Below are positions 9,166 to 17,478 of a DNA stretch of 64,000 nt, in pieces; positions within the stretch are counted from its first letter, which is position 1, and every line of letters begins with the position of its first letter. The notes under the pieces were generated by a model. It was given only the letters and a program-made list of their open reading frames with translations. It ran no database searches and was not told where the DNA came from. The position numbers were made by a program, and so were the translations under genes. Source of the DNA: an uncultured Acetatifactor sp. (GTDB lineage Bacteria; Bacillota; Clostridia; Lachnospirales; Lachnospiraceae); NCBI GenBank assembly GCA_910579755.1, contig CAJTVB010000007.1, forward strand, positions 95,908 through 159,907, in the 5' to 3' direction.

Positions 9166-9633
9166 ATGACAAAAAAACTGAAGGAGCTTTATATCAGGTA
9201 CGAGGAGATCATCGTGTATCTCATTGTGGGCGTGATGACTACCATTGTGGCCTGGGCCGCTAAATTTCTGGCCAATGCCATATTTTTTGACAATACCATG
9301 TATCCCACATCTGCGGAGAATCTGATTCTCAGCACCGTCAACTGGACGGCAGGCGTCATCTTTGCTTATTTTGCAAACAGAAGATTTGTGTTTAAAAGCC
9401 GCGAGCCCATGGCAAAGGAGGCTCCCAAGTTTGTCCTTTCCCGAGTGTCCACCTGGATTTTGGACATTGTGGTGATGCAGGTGTTCACCCTCCTGAATGT
9501 GCATCTGATGGTGGGCACGATTGTGTCGGCAGTGCTGGTGACCGTAGCCAATTATGTGTTCAGCAAGCTGTTTGTATTTAATCAAAAATCCGCAAAGAAG
9601 GCAGAAGATAAGGGAAATAATCACATCACCTGA
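9166..9633 (+). CDS. GtrA family membrane protein
   Basis: A 155-residue protein with four predicted helices and GtrA-family marks: YLIVGVMTTIVAWAAKF in helix 1, the NWTAGVIFAYFANRRFVFKS motif after helix 2, and VANYVFSKLFVFN at the end. GtrA proteins are thought to move lipid-linked sugars or help cell-surface glycosylation. The ATG at 9166 has GAAGGGAG at 7 bases; the ATG six bases earlier is too close to that site. Its last 13 bp overlap the end of the convergent ABC permease gene. No glycosyltransferase partner is adjacent. Confidence 0.85.
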   Translation: MTKKLKELYIRYEEIIVYLIVGVMTTIVAWAAKFLANAIFFDNTMYPTSAENLILSTVNWTAGVIFAYFANRRFVFKSREPMAKEAPKFVLSRVSTWILDIVVMQVFTLLNVHLMVGTIVSAVLVTVANYVFSKLFVFNQKSAKKAEDKGNNHIT

Positions 9634-10751
9634 TGCCTGGCGAAGGCCCTTTTTGACCACAGAATTCCCATAAGTCCCGTCGTCAAACCCAAGGGAAGAA
9701 CCAGCCACATTACATTCAGACCCCAATTCCCCAGATAGATTTTGTCAAAGGAAAACAGAAGGTTAATCTGCATCTGATTGATGGGAAGCAGGCTGCCTGC
9801 AAGATGCAGGATAATGGGCAGTTTGTGCCAGGGAATGAACATGGGGGCTGTAAAGAGCACGAAGGAGATCACCAGGGAAGAAAAGGAGTTTTTGGCCAGA
9901 GCCGACACCACCAGCAGCAGAGCTGTCAACACTGCCGCCGCGCCCAGCAGGAGCAGGCAGGTAAAGCCAAATGCCTGGGCCCAGGAGAGCACATAGGGAG
10001 TGCTTAGCAGCAGTCCCATTTCTCCCAGCTGAACGGAGGATTCAAAGCCAACCATGCCGTGGGACGCCAGGAGTACAAAAAAGAAGACAGCAATGAGAAG
10101 CAGAGAGCCGCCCAGGGAGACAATAAAGGCCGCAGCCGCTTTGGCCAGGGGGGCCTTCCGCCGGCCCTGACAGCCCGTGAGGATCAGGGCATCCATGTGC
10201 CGGTCATATTCCCCGCAAAACAGAGGGCTCAGCAGGATCACCAGCACACAGCCCCATGACAAAAAGCAGTAAACCATGGCATAAAGGGTGCCTTCCCAGC
10301 CGGCGGAATAGCCCAGGATCAGATCAGGAGCGATCTGGCCGTAAATATCCTCAATAGCAGAGCCGTTCCATTCCCCTGCCATAGTGGTAAAGCCATGTTG
10401 GGAAAAGGTGTCATAGAGCAGATTATGGGTATAATGTCCCTGGCGCTCCGGATCCAATCCGCTCTCCTCCAGCATCTCCTCCGAAAAGAGATAGGTATTC
10501 AGAATTTCCTTTACTGTTTCCGTGGTCAGGGGCCCTGCGTAGCGGGCGGCGATTTCCTGGTTCCTCTTTATGGCGGCAAAGTCCAGGGTATTTTCTCTGC
10601 GTCCGTTTACGTCCGCCTGTATGGCGGCGTAGCCCGGAGCCACCAAGCGCCATTCCATGACTCCCACAAACAGCAGTATGCTGGCCAGGCCGGCCCATGC
10701 AAGGGGCTTGTGCAACAGCTTATATATTTCATATCTGATCATTTCTTTCAT
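9621..10751 (-). CDS. ABC-2 type transporter permease
   Basis: A 376-residue membrane protein with an N-terminal helix (LAWAGLASILLFVGVMEW), an outer segment of about 130 residues, and five or six helices in the C-terminal half. The first loop contains the permease-typical LLYDTFSQ and a later cytoplasmic EYDRHMDALILTGCQGR turn, in which the basic segment before the helix resembles the coupling region of ABC-2 exporters. It is the last gene of an operon with an ATPase (start 72 bp upstream), a membrane protein and an ECF sigma factor, so its expression is likely under that sigma factor. The cargo is unknown; antimicrobial-peptide export or resistance is a common job for this layout but is only inference here. 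Confidence 0.8.
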   Translation of the reverse strand: MKEMIRYEIYKLLHKPLAWAGLASILLFVGVMEWRLVAPGYAAIQADVNGRRENTLDFAAIKRNQEIAARYAGPLTTETVKEILNTYLFSEEMLEESGLDPERQGHYTHNLLYDTFSQHGFTTMAGEWNGSAIEDIYGQIAPDLILGYSAGWEGTLYAMVYCFLSWGCVLVILLSPLFCGEYDRHMDALILTGCQGRRKAPLAKAAAAFIVSLGGSLLLIAVFFFVLLASHGMVGFESSVQLGEMGLLLSTPYVLSWAQAFGFTCLLLLGAAAVLTALLLVVSALAKNSFSSLVISFVLFTAPMFIPWHKLPIILHLAGSLLPINQMQINLLFSFDKIYLGNWGLNVMWLVLPLGLTTGLMGILWSKRAFARHQVM

Positions 10752-10823
10752 TTGATAATATTTCCTTCCTTTAAAATTATAATGATGCAGAGACCTTTCG
10801 GATATTTATGTTGGTTTGGCCTG

Positions 10824-11711
10824 TTATTCTGCGCTATGGGCGGATGGGGCCTCTTCACTGAAATAATACAAGTAGAGATCTTCCAGGTTGGGAGCAGCGG
10901 AAACAGCGGATTCCAGAGGCTTTTCATCGCTTATGATGCGAAGCAGGGTTTGATCCCCCTCGGAACGGAGATTGCCGATATTGAACCGTTCCATCAACCT
11001 GGGCACCGTCGTGCTTGGAACCATACATTCCCATATCTTTCCGTCGATGCTGTGAATAATCTCATGGGGCCGGCCCTCATGAATGAATTTTCCTTTTTTC
11101 ATCACAAGGATAGTTCCGGCAATGTATTCCACATCGGAAACAATATGTGTGGATAACAATACGATTTTATTTTGGGAAAAGGTACTGATCAGGTTCCGGA
11201 AGCGTACTCGCTCCTTGGGATCCAGCCCTGCGGTGGGTTCGTCAAGAATCAGGACTCTTGGGTCATTCAGCATGGCCTGGGCGATTCCCAGCCGCTGTTT
11301 CATGCCGCCGGAAAAGGTTTTGATCTTTCGGTCCTTTACCCGGATCAGATCTACTTCCTCCAGAAGCGCCAGCGCCCGGTCCTTTGCAAAGCCCCGGGAC
11401 AATCCCTTGATAGAGGCCATGTACATTAGAAACCGGAAGGCGGTGAAATCCGGATAATATCCGAAATCCTGCGGAAGGTACCCCAGCAGGGTGCGGTATC
11501 GGTCTCCCATTTCCCGGATGGGCATTCCGTCATAGCTCACTGAGCCGGCGGTGGGAGACTGGATATCGCAGAGAAGCCGCATCAGGGTGGTCTTTCCTGC
11601 ACCGTTGGCGCCCAGCAGTCCATAGACGCCGCAGGTAAGTGTGACGTTTAAACCGTTTACGGCGATGTTGGCGCCGTACTGTTTGGTGAGATTTTCTATC
11701 CGAAGTTCCAT
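10824..11711 (-). CDS. ABC transporter ATP-binding protein
   Basis: A 295-residue ABC ATPase with Walker A GANGAGKTT, Q-loop YLPQDFGYYPDF, signature FSGGMKQRLG, Walker B VLILDEPTAGLDP and H-loop LLSTHIV. The extra C-terminal part (about 225-295) is the usual regulatory tail of ABC-2 exporter ATPases of the BcrA/CcmA kind. Its start overlaps the preceding membrane-protein gene by 16 bp, which argues for coupled translation, and the permease follows. It should power the neighbouring permease. Confidence 0.93.
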   Translation of the reverse strand: MELRIENLTKQYGANIAVNGLNVTLTCGVYGLLGANGAGKTTLMRLLCDIQSPTAGSVSYDGMPIREMGDRYRTLLGYLPQDFGYYPDFTAFRFLMYMASIKGLSRGFAKDRALALLEEVDLIRVKDRKIKTFSGGMKQRLGIAQAMLNDPRVLILDEPTAGLDPKERVRFRNLISTFSQNKIVLLSTHIVSDVEYIAGTILVMKKGKFIHEGRPHEIIHSIDGKIWECMVPSTTVPRLMERFNIGNLRSEGDQTLLRIISDEKPLESAVSAAPNLEDLYLYYFSEEAPSAHSAE

Positions 11712-12499
11712 GCGTTGTTTTCCTTTCTGCTATCGGTGTTTTCATAATATTTTTTTGTGCAAAGCCGGAAGGCGCCTGCCAGAAACAGAACCAGCGCTCC
11801 AAGGGTGCCCCACAAAGTAACCTGGATCAGCGGCCCCCTGTCCAGCCGCAGGATCAGCGACTGCAGTGCGGCCAGGAGAATGGACCAGGCAGATCCCATG
11901 GACAGGCATGCGGCCAGCAGGGCAGATCCTCCGTATCGGTTTCCAAAATGCTGCAGCATCCAGAGGCACAGTGCGGAGGACAGAAAAAAAGGAAGCAATG
12001 TGTACAGGGCAAACTGCCAAAGAAAACCGCCTGCCATGCAGAAGGCTGCCGCAGATGCGCCAAGTACAATGACATCCGTACCGCTTAAGACGCATAGCCG
12101 CAGGAAAAAAAGCCGGGGCAGGTTATAGCGGCATGCCGCTTCCATTTCCCACATGTTGCTGCGGAAGCTTTTGGAAAGCTCATACAGCAGTATCAATGTG
12201 AGGCAGGGAGCCAGGGCCGTTATGCAAGGGGTAACATAGATAAGCATTCCCATATACGCATAATGGAACAGCAGGGCCACAAATCCGGCCTGCAATAACC
12301 AGATCCAGGGCGTAAAATAGGATATGACGGACAATAGTTCCTCAAAGAACCGGGGCTGGTCCAGGAAGTCCGTTTTCAGGGCCTGTGCAGTCAAAAGATC
12401 GATTTGGGAACGCCTGTGCGCAGGATTTAATTCGGGGGGACGGCTGCGAAGCATCAGAAGGCGGAGCTGCTCCTGGGAAAGCTTTTCTCGTTTTTTCAT
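11696..12499 (-). CDS. Six-helix membrane protein in ECF-sigma/ABC operon
   Basis: A 267-residue protein with a cytoplasmic N-terminal part of about 70 residues followed by six predicted helices in pairs. I recognise no named domain with certainty. It is encoded between the ECF sigma gene and the ATPase gene and overlaps the latter by 16 bp. The layout (soluble start, then membrane part, directly after an ECF sigma gene) is what a membrane-bound anti-sigma factor would have, and no other anti-sigma gene is present, but it might equally be a second permease subunit. Ribosome site AAAGGAAAAA before the ATG. Confidence 0.6.
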   Translation of the reverse strand: MKKREKLSQEQLRLLMLRSRPPELNPAHRRSQIDLLTAQALKTDFLDQPRFFEELLSVISYFTPWIWLLQAGFVALLFHYAYMGMLIYVTPCITALAPCLTLILLYELSKSFRSNMWEMEAACRYNLPRLFFLRLCVLSGTDVIVLGASAAAFCMAGGFLWQFALYTLLPFFLSSALCLWMLQHFGNRYGGSALLAACLSMGSAWSILLAALQSLILRLDRGPLIQVTLWGTLGALVLFLAGAFRLCTKKYYENTDSRKENNAWNFG

Positions 12500-12578
12500 G
12501 TAGATTTTTCCTTTCCGTCCGCATCAGCGGACTTTTTTCCGTTGAGAGCAGAAGCTTTAGGGTAACGGGCTGCCTGCA

Positions 12579-13169
12579 CTATAATAACTGAAGGTTTTCG
12601 TAATATTTTTGGAGGCTTTGGATTCCGGTGCGGAGTCTTGTTTTTACGGTGGACAGGGGAGCGCCTGTAATGCGCGCGATCTCCCGCTGCTTATATCCGT
12701 AGTAAAAATAGAGTACCACTGTCTCCCGCTGGGTTTCCGGCAGCCGGTTCAGACCTTCTTGAATTAAAAGGGCGGTTTCCACCCGGTTTTCAGGAGAAGA
12801 ATGATACAGTGACGACTCAGAGGCCCGGGCGGGGGAGGCCGCGGACTCCGGTATGGATGCGGCTTCCCGGTGTTGTTCCGATAATTCTTCATAGGAATAA
12901 TTGTTTGGCCGGTTTTTCCGGAAATAATCCCGGCAGGCATTTAACGCAATCCGAAGCAGCCAGGCCTTGAATTTTCCCTGTTCCGTATAGCTGTCCAGAA
13001 AGCGGAGCAGATGAAAGAAGGTGTCCTGGGTACAGTCCCAGGCTGCCTGTTCGTTTCCGGTCTGATAGTAACAGTAGCGGAAAACATCATCATAATACCG
13101 ATCTGCCAGCTGACCGAACAGGGCTTTATCGCCCTGCCGGATGCGTTGTATCATTTCGTTGTCCTGCAA
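12579..13169 (-). CDS. ECF-type RNA polymerase sigma factor
   Basis: A 196-residue sigma-70 family protein with region 2 (about 12-85: FGQLADRYYDDVFRYCYY, then DCTQDTFFHLLRFL) and region 4 (about 137-190: LNRLPETQRETVVLYFYYG, helix-turn-helix KQREIARITGAPLSTVKTRL). The linker between the two is long and Ser/Ala/Glu-rich. It should direct polymerase to promoters of its own operon. The start is a TTG four bases after AAAGGAGG; the next ATG is too far from that site. It heads an operon with a membrane protein and an ABC exporter. Confidence 0.9.
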   Translation of the reverse strand: MQDNEMIQRIRQGDKALFGQLADRYYDDVFRYCYYQTGNEQAAWDCTQDTFFHLLRFLDSYTEQGKFKAWLLRIALNACRDYFRKNRPNNYSYEELSEQHREAASIPESAASPARASESSLYHSSPENRVETALLIQEGLNRLPETQRETVVLYFYYGYKQREIARITGAPLSTVKTRLRTGIQSLQKYYENLQLL

Positions 13170-13319
13170 GCTGCCTCCTTTCCCGGAAACAGGTTTTTGA
13201 TACGTGTCCGTGTAAGCTTACATATTGGAAACGCAGAATTTGAGAAAAAGGTTTGAGTTAATTGATATTTTATCAGAAGATGGGGACGGGAAATATAAAA
13301 TTGTAATTATGGACAATTT

Positions 13320-14255
13320 TTATTGGGTTTCCAGAGCTTTAAACAGCATAAAGCGCAGATGACGGATGTTTTGCCGGGCAAAAACCTCATCCAGCGCCTG
13401 CAGACGAAGATGCATCCAAAGGCGGCGTTCTTTGGGACTTTTATGGCGGGCCGCTTTCTCATACCATTGCAGGAGCCGGATCAGCAGAAGATCCAGCCGC
13501 TCTCCGGTGCGCAGAGTGTGGGCTTCCTGCAGGGGCAGGTAGCCGAAAGCTGAAAGCATCTGATTGATAAAGTCCAGACGGATGTCCGGCATGCACAAAA
13601 TAAACAGGTGCCTGATCATGGTCCTGCGGGGAACGACACCCAGGAGCATTAAATTTCGGTTTAGCTCGGAGTCATAGTTGATGCTGGTAATATGCTTTGT
13701 CAGATAGCTTTTCTGCCGGGAATATTTTGGACAGACGTATTGCAGGGCATCCGTATAATAGAGGTGCCGAAAATTGTGCCGCAGGGCATCCTGCGGGATA
13801 TTCAGAAGCTCCAGGCGCTTTTGAGGAATGCGGGCCAGGTAACGATCCACCAGCAGCTCCATCTGAGAACGCCTTTCCTGATAGTCCGCCTGAAGACGGT
13901 CCGATTCAGTAGAAAAAACGCTGTCACAGCTGTCAAAATAACCCTGCATTAAATACCGCAGCTCTTTTTCTCCCAGGCCCAGTCCCTGCCCAAGCATTCT
14001 GCACTGGGAATAATTTGCGGGAAGATGCCGGCCTGTCCGCCAGTACCGGATCTTGAGAAGGTCCGCTTCTTTTTGGGGAGTACAATTGTATATTCGTTCA
14101 TAGAGACGAATATCCGCCGCACTTTTGCTGGAGATTCCCTCCTGCCGCATAAACTGCCCGTATTGCTTCTTCAGCCATGCAAGCTCCGGACGTTCCTGAA
14201 ATTGGGAGTCCAGGGTCTCCGCAGCCAGTGCCTCCATTTCTTTTCGAATTTCCAT
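13320..14255 (-). CDS. Unknown protein, possible helix-turn-helix region
   Basis: A 311-residue, basic, helical, soluble protein that I cannot assign. Residues about 60-108 (LKIRYWRTGRHLPANYSQCR then GLGLGEKELRYLMQGYFD) read like a small helical DNA-binding unit, and the middle holds repeated helical stretches rich in Arg, Leu and Tyr. There is no signal peptide or membrane segment. It starts at the ATG at 14255 after GGGGGAAAA. It lies downstream of the sigma-membrane fusion gene on the same strand, separated by a 142-bp palindromic element, so it may be cotranscribed with it or controlled by that element. A role in the same signalling path is inference from order only. Confidence 0.6.
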   Translation of the reverse strand: MEIRKEMEALAAETLDSQFQERPELAWLKKQYGQFMRQEGISSKSAADIRLYERIYNCTPQKEADLLKIRYWRTGRHLPANYSQCRMLGQGLGLGEKELRYLMQGYFDSCDSVFSTESDRLQADYQERRSQMELLVDRYLARIPQKRLELLNIPQDALRHNFRHLYYTDALQYVCPKYSRQKSYLTKHITSINYDSELNRNLMLLGVVPRRTMIRHLFILCMPDIRLDFINQMLSAFGYLPLQEAHTLRTGERLDLLLIRLLQWYEKAARHKSPKERRLWMHLRLQALDEVFARQNIRHLRFMLFKALETQ

Positions 14256-14259
14256 TTTT

Positions 14260-14401
14260 CCCCCTGCCGCGCTTCGCGCTTGAAATCTGCTTCGCAGTTT
14301 TGATTCTTTCGTTATCATGTCAGGTGAAATCAAATGTCTGCTTCGCAGCCGCTTGATTTCCTGCTGACATGATATGATTCGCGGTGGTGGGGCGGCAGGG
14401 G
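14260..14401. repeat. 142-bp palindromic element with GCGAAGC mini-hairpins
   Basis: The interval between two minus-strand genes is built of nested inverted repeats. Outer 10-bp arms are at 14261-14270 and 14392-14401 (CCCCTGCCGC and its complement). An inner 21-22 bp pair lies at 14313-14333 and 14353-14374 (TATCATGTCAG...GAAATCAA arms). Three small hairpins with a TTC loop on the plus strand (GCGAAGC core on the minus strand) lie at about 14269-14280, 14287-14298 and 14337-14348. The shape suggests a non-autonomous mobile element or a structured 5' leader; the outer arm abuts the ribosome site of the downstream gene. Confidence 0.7.
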
Positions 14402-14420
14402 ACAGGGGGGTTTCAATTTT

Positions 14421-16256
14421 TTATTTTTCTTCTTCGGTCACATGGAGGGTCAGTGAGAAGGAATGGTTCCAGCGGTAGGTGATAAGGCTCCGTGCATCGC
14501 TGAAAATTTCCACGGGGCTCTTTTCGTAGCCCTCCGGAAGTTGAAAGTGTTTTCCAAGATAGCTTTTTTGGGATCCTGATATTTTATAAAGAGATCCGTA
14601 TATACCGTAATGTGGTTGTCCGTCGCTTTCCGTGGTTACATGCGCACAGGGAGTAAAGCTTGTAAAGATTCTGTCGGTATCTTCTGTTTCCACATCAAAG
14701 AGAAGAAAACGCTGAAGGTGTTCGTTGCCTTCTCCGAAAGGCTCAAAGTCTGTTCCTTCCGGTACTTCGGAAGTGTAGGATGTAATAGTGAGGACGCTTC
14801 CGGGAATTTCCAGGCGCAGTCCAATATGGGGATCATCATCCGAAACAGTGAGAAAAAAATCCTCCGGAACAGGGGCGGTCTGGTAGACATACGGAATCTC
14901 CAGGACATATTCCCCGGCCTGTGCCGGACCGAAATCCCATCGGTAGAAAGCGTGGCTGCTGTAGGGAGAATAGAAAAGGCATGTCCCTGTCAGCACGTTT
15001 CCGTCAGGCCCCACAGCCCGGATATCTTCCCTGGGTCCTCCGATTGTTTCGTCGTGACATCGGATCAGTCCGGGCTCTATTTTGTACATACCGCAGTTCA
15101 GGGGATAGATTTCCACATACAGCCGCCCGTTTTCCAGGCTGGGAATTGCCAGCACACCGCCCTGATCCGTTAGTTCATAGCTGTATTCTTCCAGAGGCTC
15201 CTCTTTGATCGGCGAAAATACAAAGGGAAGCTCTATGTCCGAAAACTTCAGAGTCATTGGCACAGGATCGTTTCCCCACGGAATCGGATCCATGGGTTCA
15301 AATATGATTTCAATCTTTTTGCGGCTCATGTCGTCCATATCTTCCATGCTGGCAGGGCCTGTGGAAACAAGATATAGTTCAGAATAAACGGTCCCATCCT
15401 CCAAAATGAGACAGGGATCATAGATCGTGGGCTCCGTCCTGAATGTTTCGTCCTGAATGTCGTCGCCGCGGACGTAAGTCTTATACCGCGGATCTTTTAA
15501 TTCCATAATCACAGTCAGAACCAGGGTATCCTCCGACATTACAGCGTTGGTGAGCTGTGTGAAAGCTTCTTCACCCTCCGCAGCCACCGTTTCCTCCAGC
15601 ACATAGAAGGGTATGGTGCCGCTTTTGTTGACCCCATAGCCCGGAATGACGCCGAAATGCTGTAATATTGCATAAGCACATGCAATCAGGCCCGCCGCCA
15701 AGAGCAGAATCAAAACGGTCAGCAGCAGGAGCCGCATTTTTGCAAGACTTCGCTGATGCCGCTTTTTTACGGTCTCGTAGGGCAGATTCATAGAAGCGGC
15801 AATCTCCTGCACGGACATGCCGTTGTAATAGTGCAGGCGGATGATTTCCGCATCCTCCGGCTTCAGCGTATTGATGGCCTGCTCCAGATCCAGCCGGTCT
15901 TCCGTCTGCAGGTAATCGTTTTTGGAATCAATGCAGTTTTCGGACAGCTCCCGGGACTCATGCCGCCTGTTTTTTCGGTAAAGGCTCACAGCCCGGTTTC
16001 TGGCAATTCCTCCTAAAAATACAGCCAGGCTTCCTCTGCCGCTGTCATACCGATTTCTGTGAAGAAAAAGCTCAAGGAAGGTGTCGTTGACACATTCCTT
16101 GATATCCTCGGGGTTTGACAGGTACTGACCGGCCACTGTCCAGATCAGGCCCGTGTAGTGCTCTATTGCCATTGCCATGCCCCTTTGAGGGTCTCTTTCC
16201 AGAAGTCTCAGAATTTCCGATTCCTGTTTTTTACGCTGTTCTTCCGCCTGGTTCAT
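14421..16256 (-). CDS. Sigma-70 family factor fused to membrane helix and outer domain
   Basis: A 611-residue fusion. Residues 25-98 form sigma region 2 (VAGQYLSNPEDIKECVNDTFLEL, then FLGGIARNRAVSLYRK); residues 122-175 form region 4 with a helix-turn-helix (MSVQEIAASMNLPYETVKKR). Region 4 runs straight into one membrane helix (176-197), followed by about 410 residues with beta-sandwich character facing outside. That outer part resembles ectodomains carried by anti-sigma factors in Clostridia (DUF4179-like), which is tentative. The coding frame is continuous with no sign of a misread fusion, and ATG follows AAAGGCATCAAG. A sigma factor anchored next to its own promoter-binding region implies control by proteolysis or by outer-domain ligand; that is inference. 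No separate anti-sigma gene adjoins. Confidence 0.8.
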   Translation of the reverse strand: MNQAEEQRKKQESEILRLLERDPQRGMAMAIEHYTGLIWTVAGQYLSNPEDIKECVNDTFLELFLHRNRYDSGRGSLAVFLGGIARNRAVSLYRKNRRHESRELSENCIDSKNDYLQTEDRLDLEQAINTLKPEDAEIIRLHYYNGMSVQEIAASMNLPYETVKKRHQRSLAKMRLLLLTVLILLLAAGLIACAYAILQHFGVIPGYGVNKSGTIPFYVLEETVAAEGEEAFTQLTNAVMSEDTLVLTVIMELKDPRYKTYVRGDDIQDETFRTEPTIYDPCLILEDGTVYSELYLVSTGPASMEDMDDMSRKKIEIIFEPMDPIPWGNDPVPMTLKFSDIELPFVFSPIKEEPLEEYSYELTDQGGVLAIPSLENGRLYVEIYPLNCGMYKIEPGLIRCHDETIGGPREDIRAVGPDGNVLTGTCLFYSPYSSHAFYRWDFGPAQAGEYVLEIPYVYQTAPVPEDFFLTVSDDDPHIGLRLEIPGSVLTITSYTSEVPEGTDFEPFGEGNEHLQRFLLFDVETEDTDRIFTSFTPCAHVTTESDGQPHYGIYGSLYKISGSQKSYLGKHFQLPEGYEKSPVEIFSDARSLITYRWNHSFSLTLHVTEEEK

Positions 16257-16339
16257 CTTGATGCCTTTCTGCTCTTCGCTTTTTCGTTGTTGTTCGCTCT
16301 TTTTATTATAGTATGTTAAATTCTACTTGCAACCAGGTA

Positions 16340-16375
16340 AACTTTAACAAGTGCTCGAAAATAAATGTTAAAGTT
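16340..16375. promoter_or_regulatory. Inverted repeat in divergent promoter region
   Basis: Perfect 10-bp arms AACTTTAACA (16340-16349) and TGTTAAAGTT (16366-16375) with a 16-nt spacer lie between the sigma-fusion gene and the divergent Sel1-type gene; a partial third copy TGTTAAA is at about 16314. The GTGAACTTT form on the minus strand also resembles an ECF-type -35 element. Confidence 0.45.
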
Positions 16376-16457
16376 CACATTGTTGCCGAAGTCCTGCGGA
16401 AGTACTAGAATGGAAAAAATTCAGCTGCAGTCAGGCGAAACAAAGGAGGAAAGCGGA

Positions 16458-17429
16458 TTGACCAAAGGAGAGATAGAAAAAATGTTTTGCGAAGCGGCAT
16501 CCACCCGTGATTTTGTCAGGAGGCGTCAGCTTTTGGATGCCCTTGTGAAGGAGGATCCGGAAAACAGGGATGTACAGGGGGCTCAGGCGATGCTGGGGGG
16601 CCTGTATTTTCAGGGAAGGGGAGGCGCGCCCCGGGACCTTGCGCAGGCGGAGGCGCTGCTTTCCAACCCGGCCAGACACGGCCATTCCCAGGCACTTTTG
16701 CAGATCGCACTGATCCATTATCAGACGAAAAAGCCGGATGCCGTGCGGATTTTTGCCCAGGCCTGGGCCGCAGGCGGGAACGGCTCGGAGGCCGCGGCAG
16801 CCAAGCTGGAGGAGCTTCGCCGGGCCGGAACGGGAAATCCTTCGTTTATGCAGTTTCTGGAAGGGCAGATGGGGCCCTGCGTGGAGGATGTGCAAAAGAA
16901 AATCCGGGAGGGAAAGGATCCGGACGGCTCCCGGCAGATCGCTATGGCATTGTATTATATCTATGAGCTTGGCGGATCGATTCCGGGTCACCTGTCCATG
17001 GCCCGGGACTGCCTGGAAAAAGCCCTGGAGCAGGGAAACGCCCTGGCCGCAAGCTATCTGAAGCGGACAGCCTTTGACCATATGGAGAATCCGGAGGCAT
17101 CTGCCAGACTTATGGATGCAAATAGGGATTATACCCCTGAACGGATGCCTGTATATGAGGCGGCGGACGGGAACGAAGCCGGAGACTATGACAGCGGAGA
17201 GGGGTATATCCAGAAGGAAGAGAAGCACTCCTTTTTCTCTGCCGCCAATATGCCTTATACCATACAGGGGCCCTATAATCATACTTATCACAGGCTTGCC
17301 GTGGGAATCCATTCCGCGGACTATATCTGTGAGGAAGACGGCGATATGGTGACGATTCGGGATGAGGATATTACCGTAGGAATCATGGGCTACAGTGCCA
17401 ACACGGCCAGCGGATATTTTTATTGGTAA
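16458..17429 (+). CDS. Sel1/TPR-like repeat protein
   Basis: A 323-residue soluble protein. Residues about 35-200 hold Sel1-like helical repeats (AMLGGLYFQGRGGAPRDLAQAEALL, then QALLQIALIHYQTKKPDAVRIFAQAWAAG, then IAMALYYIYELGGSIPGHLSMARDCLEKALEQG). The last 100 residues have a different, Tyr- and Gly-rich composition ending GYSANTASGYFYW, perhaps a small beta domain. I start it at TTG 16458 because AGGAGG lies 8 bases upstream; an in-frame ATG at 16410 lacks such a site. Sel1 repeats mediate protein contacts in signalling or secretion. It is divergent from the sigma-fusion gene and is followed 49 bp later by another helical protein. Confidence 0.6.
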   Translation: MTKGEIEKMFCEAASTRDFVRRRQLLDALVKEDPENRDVQGAQAMLGGLYFQGRGGAPRDLAQAEALLSNPARHGHSQALLQIALIHYQTKKPDAVRIFAQAWAAGGNGSEAAAAKLEELRRAGTGNPSFMQFLEGQMGPCVEDVQKKIREGKDPDGSRQIAMALYYIYELGGSIPGHLSMARDCLEKALEQGNALAASYLKRTAFDHMENPEASARLMDANRDYTPERMPVYEAADGNEAGDYDSGEGYIQKEEKHSFFSAANMPYTIQGPYNHTYHRLAVGIHSADYICEEDGDMVTIRDEDITVGIMGYSANTASGYFYW

Positions 17430-17478
17430 AGTATGGACAGAGGAGCTGCGCAACAGCGGAAAACACAGGAGGTATAAT

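Noticed and set aside
12500..12578. Possible separate small anti-sigma gene after the ECF sigma gene
   Set aside because: The gap is only 79 bases and contains no open frame with a start and ribosome site.
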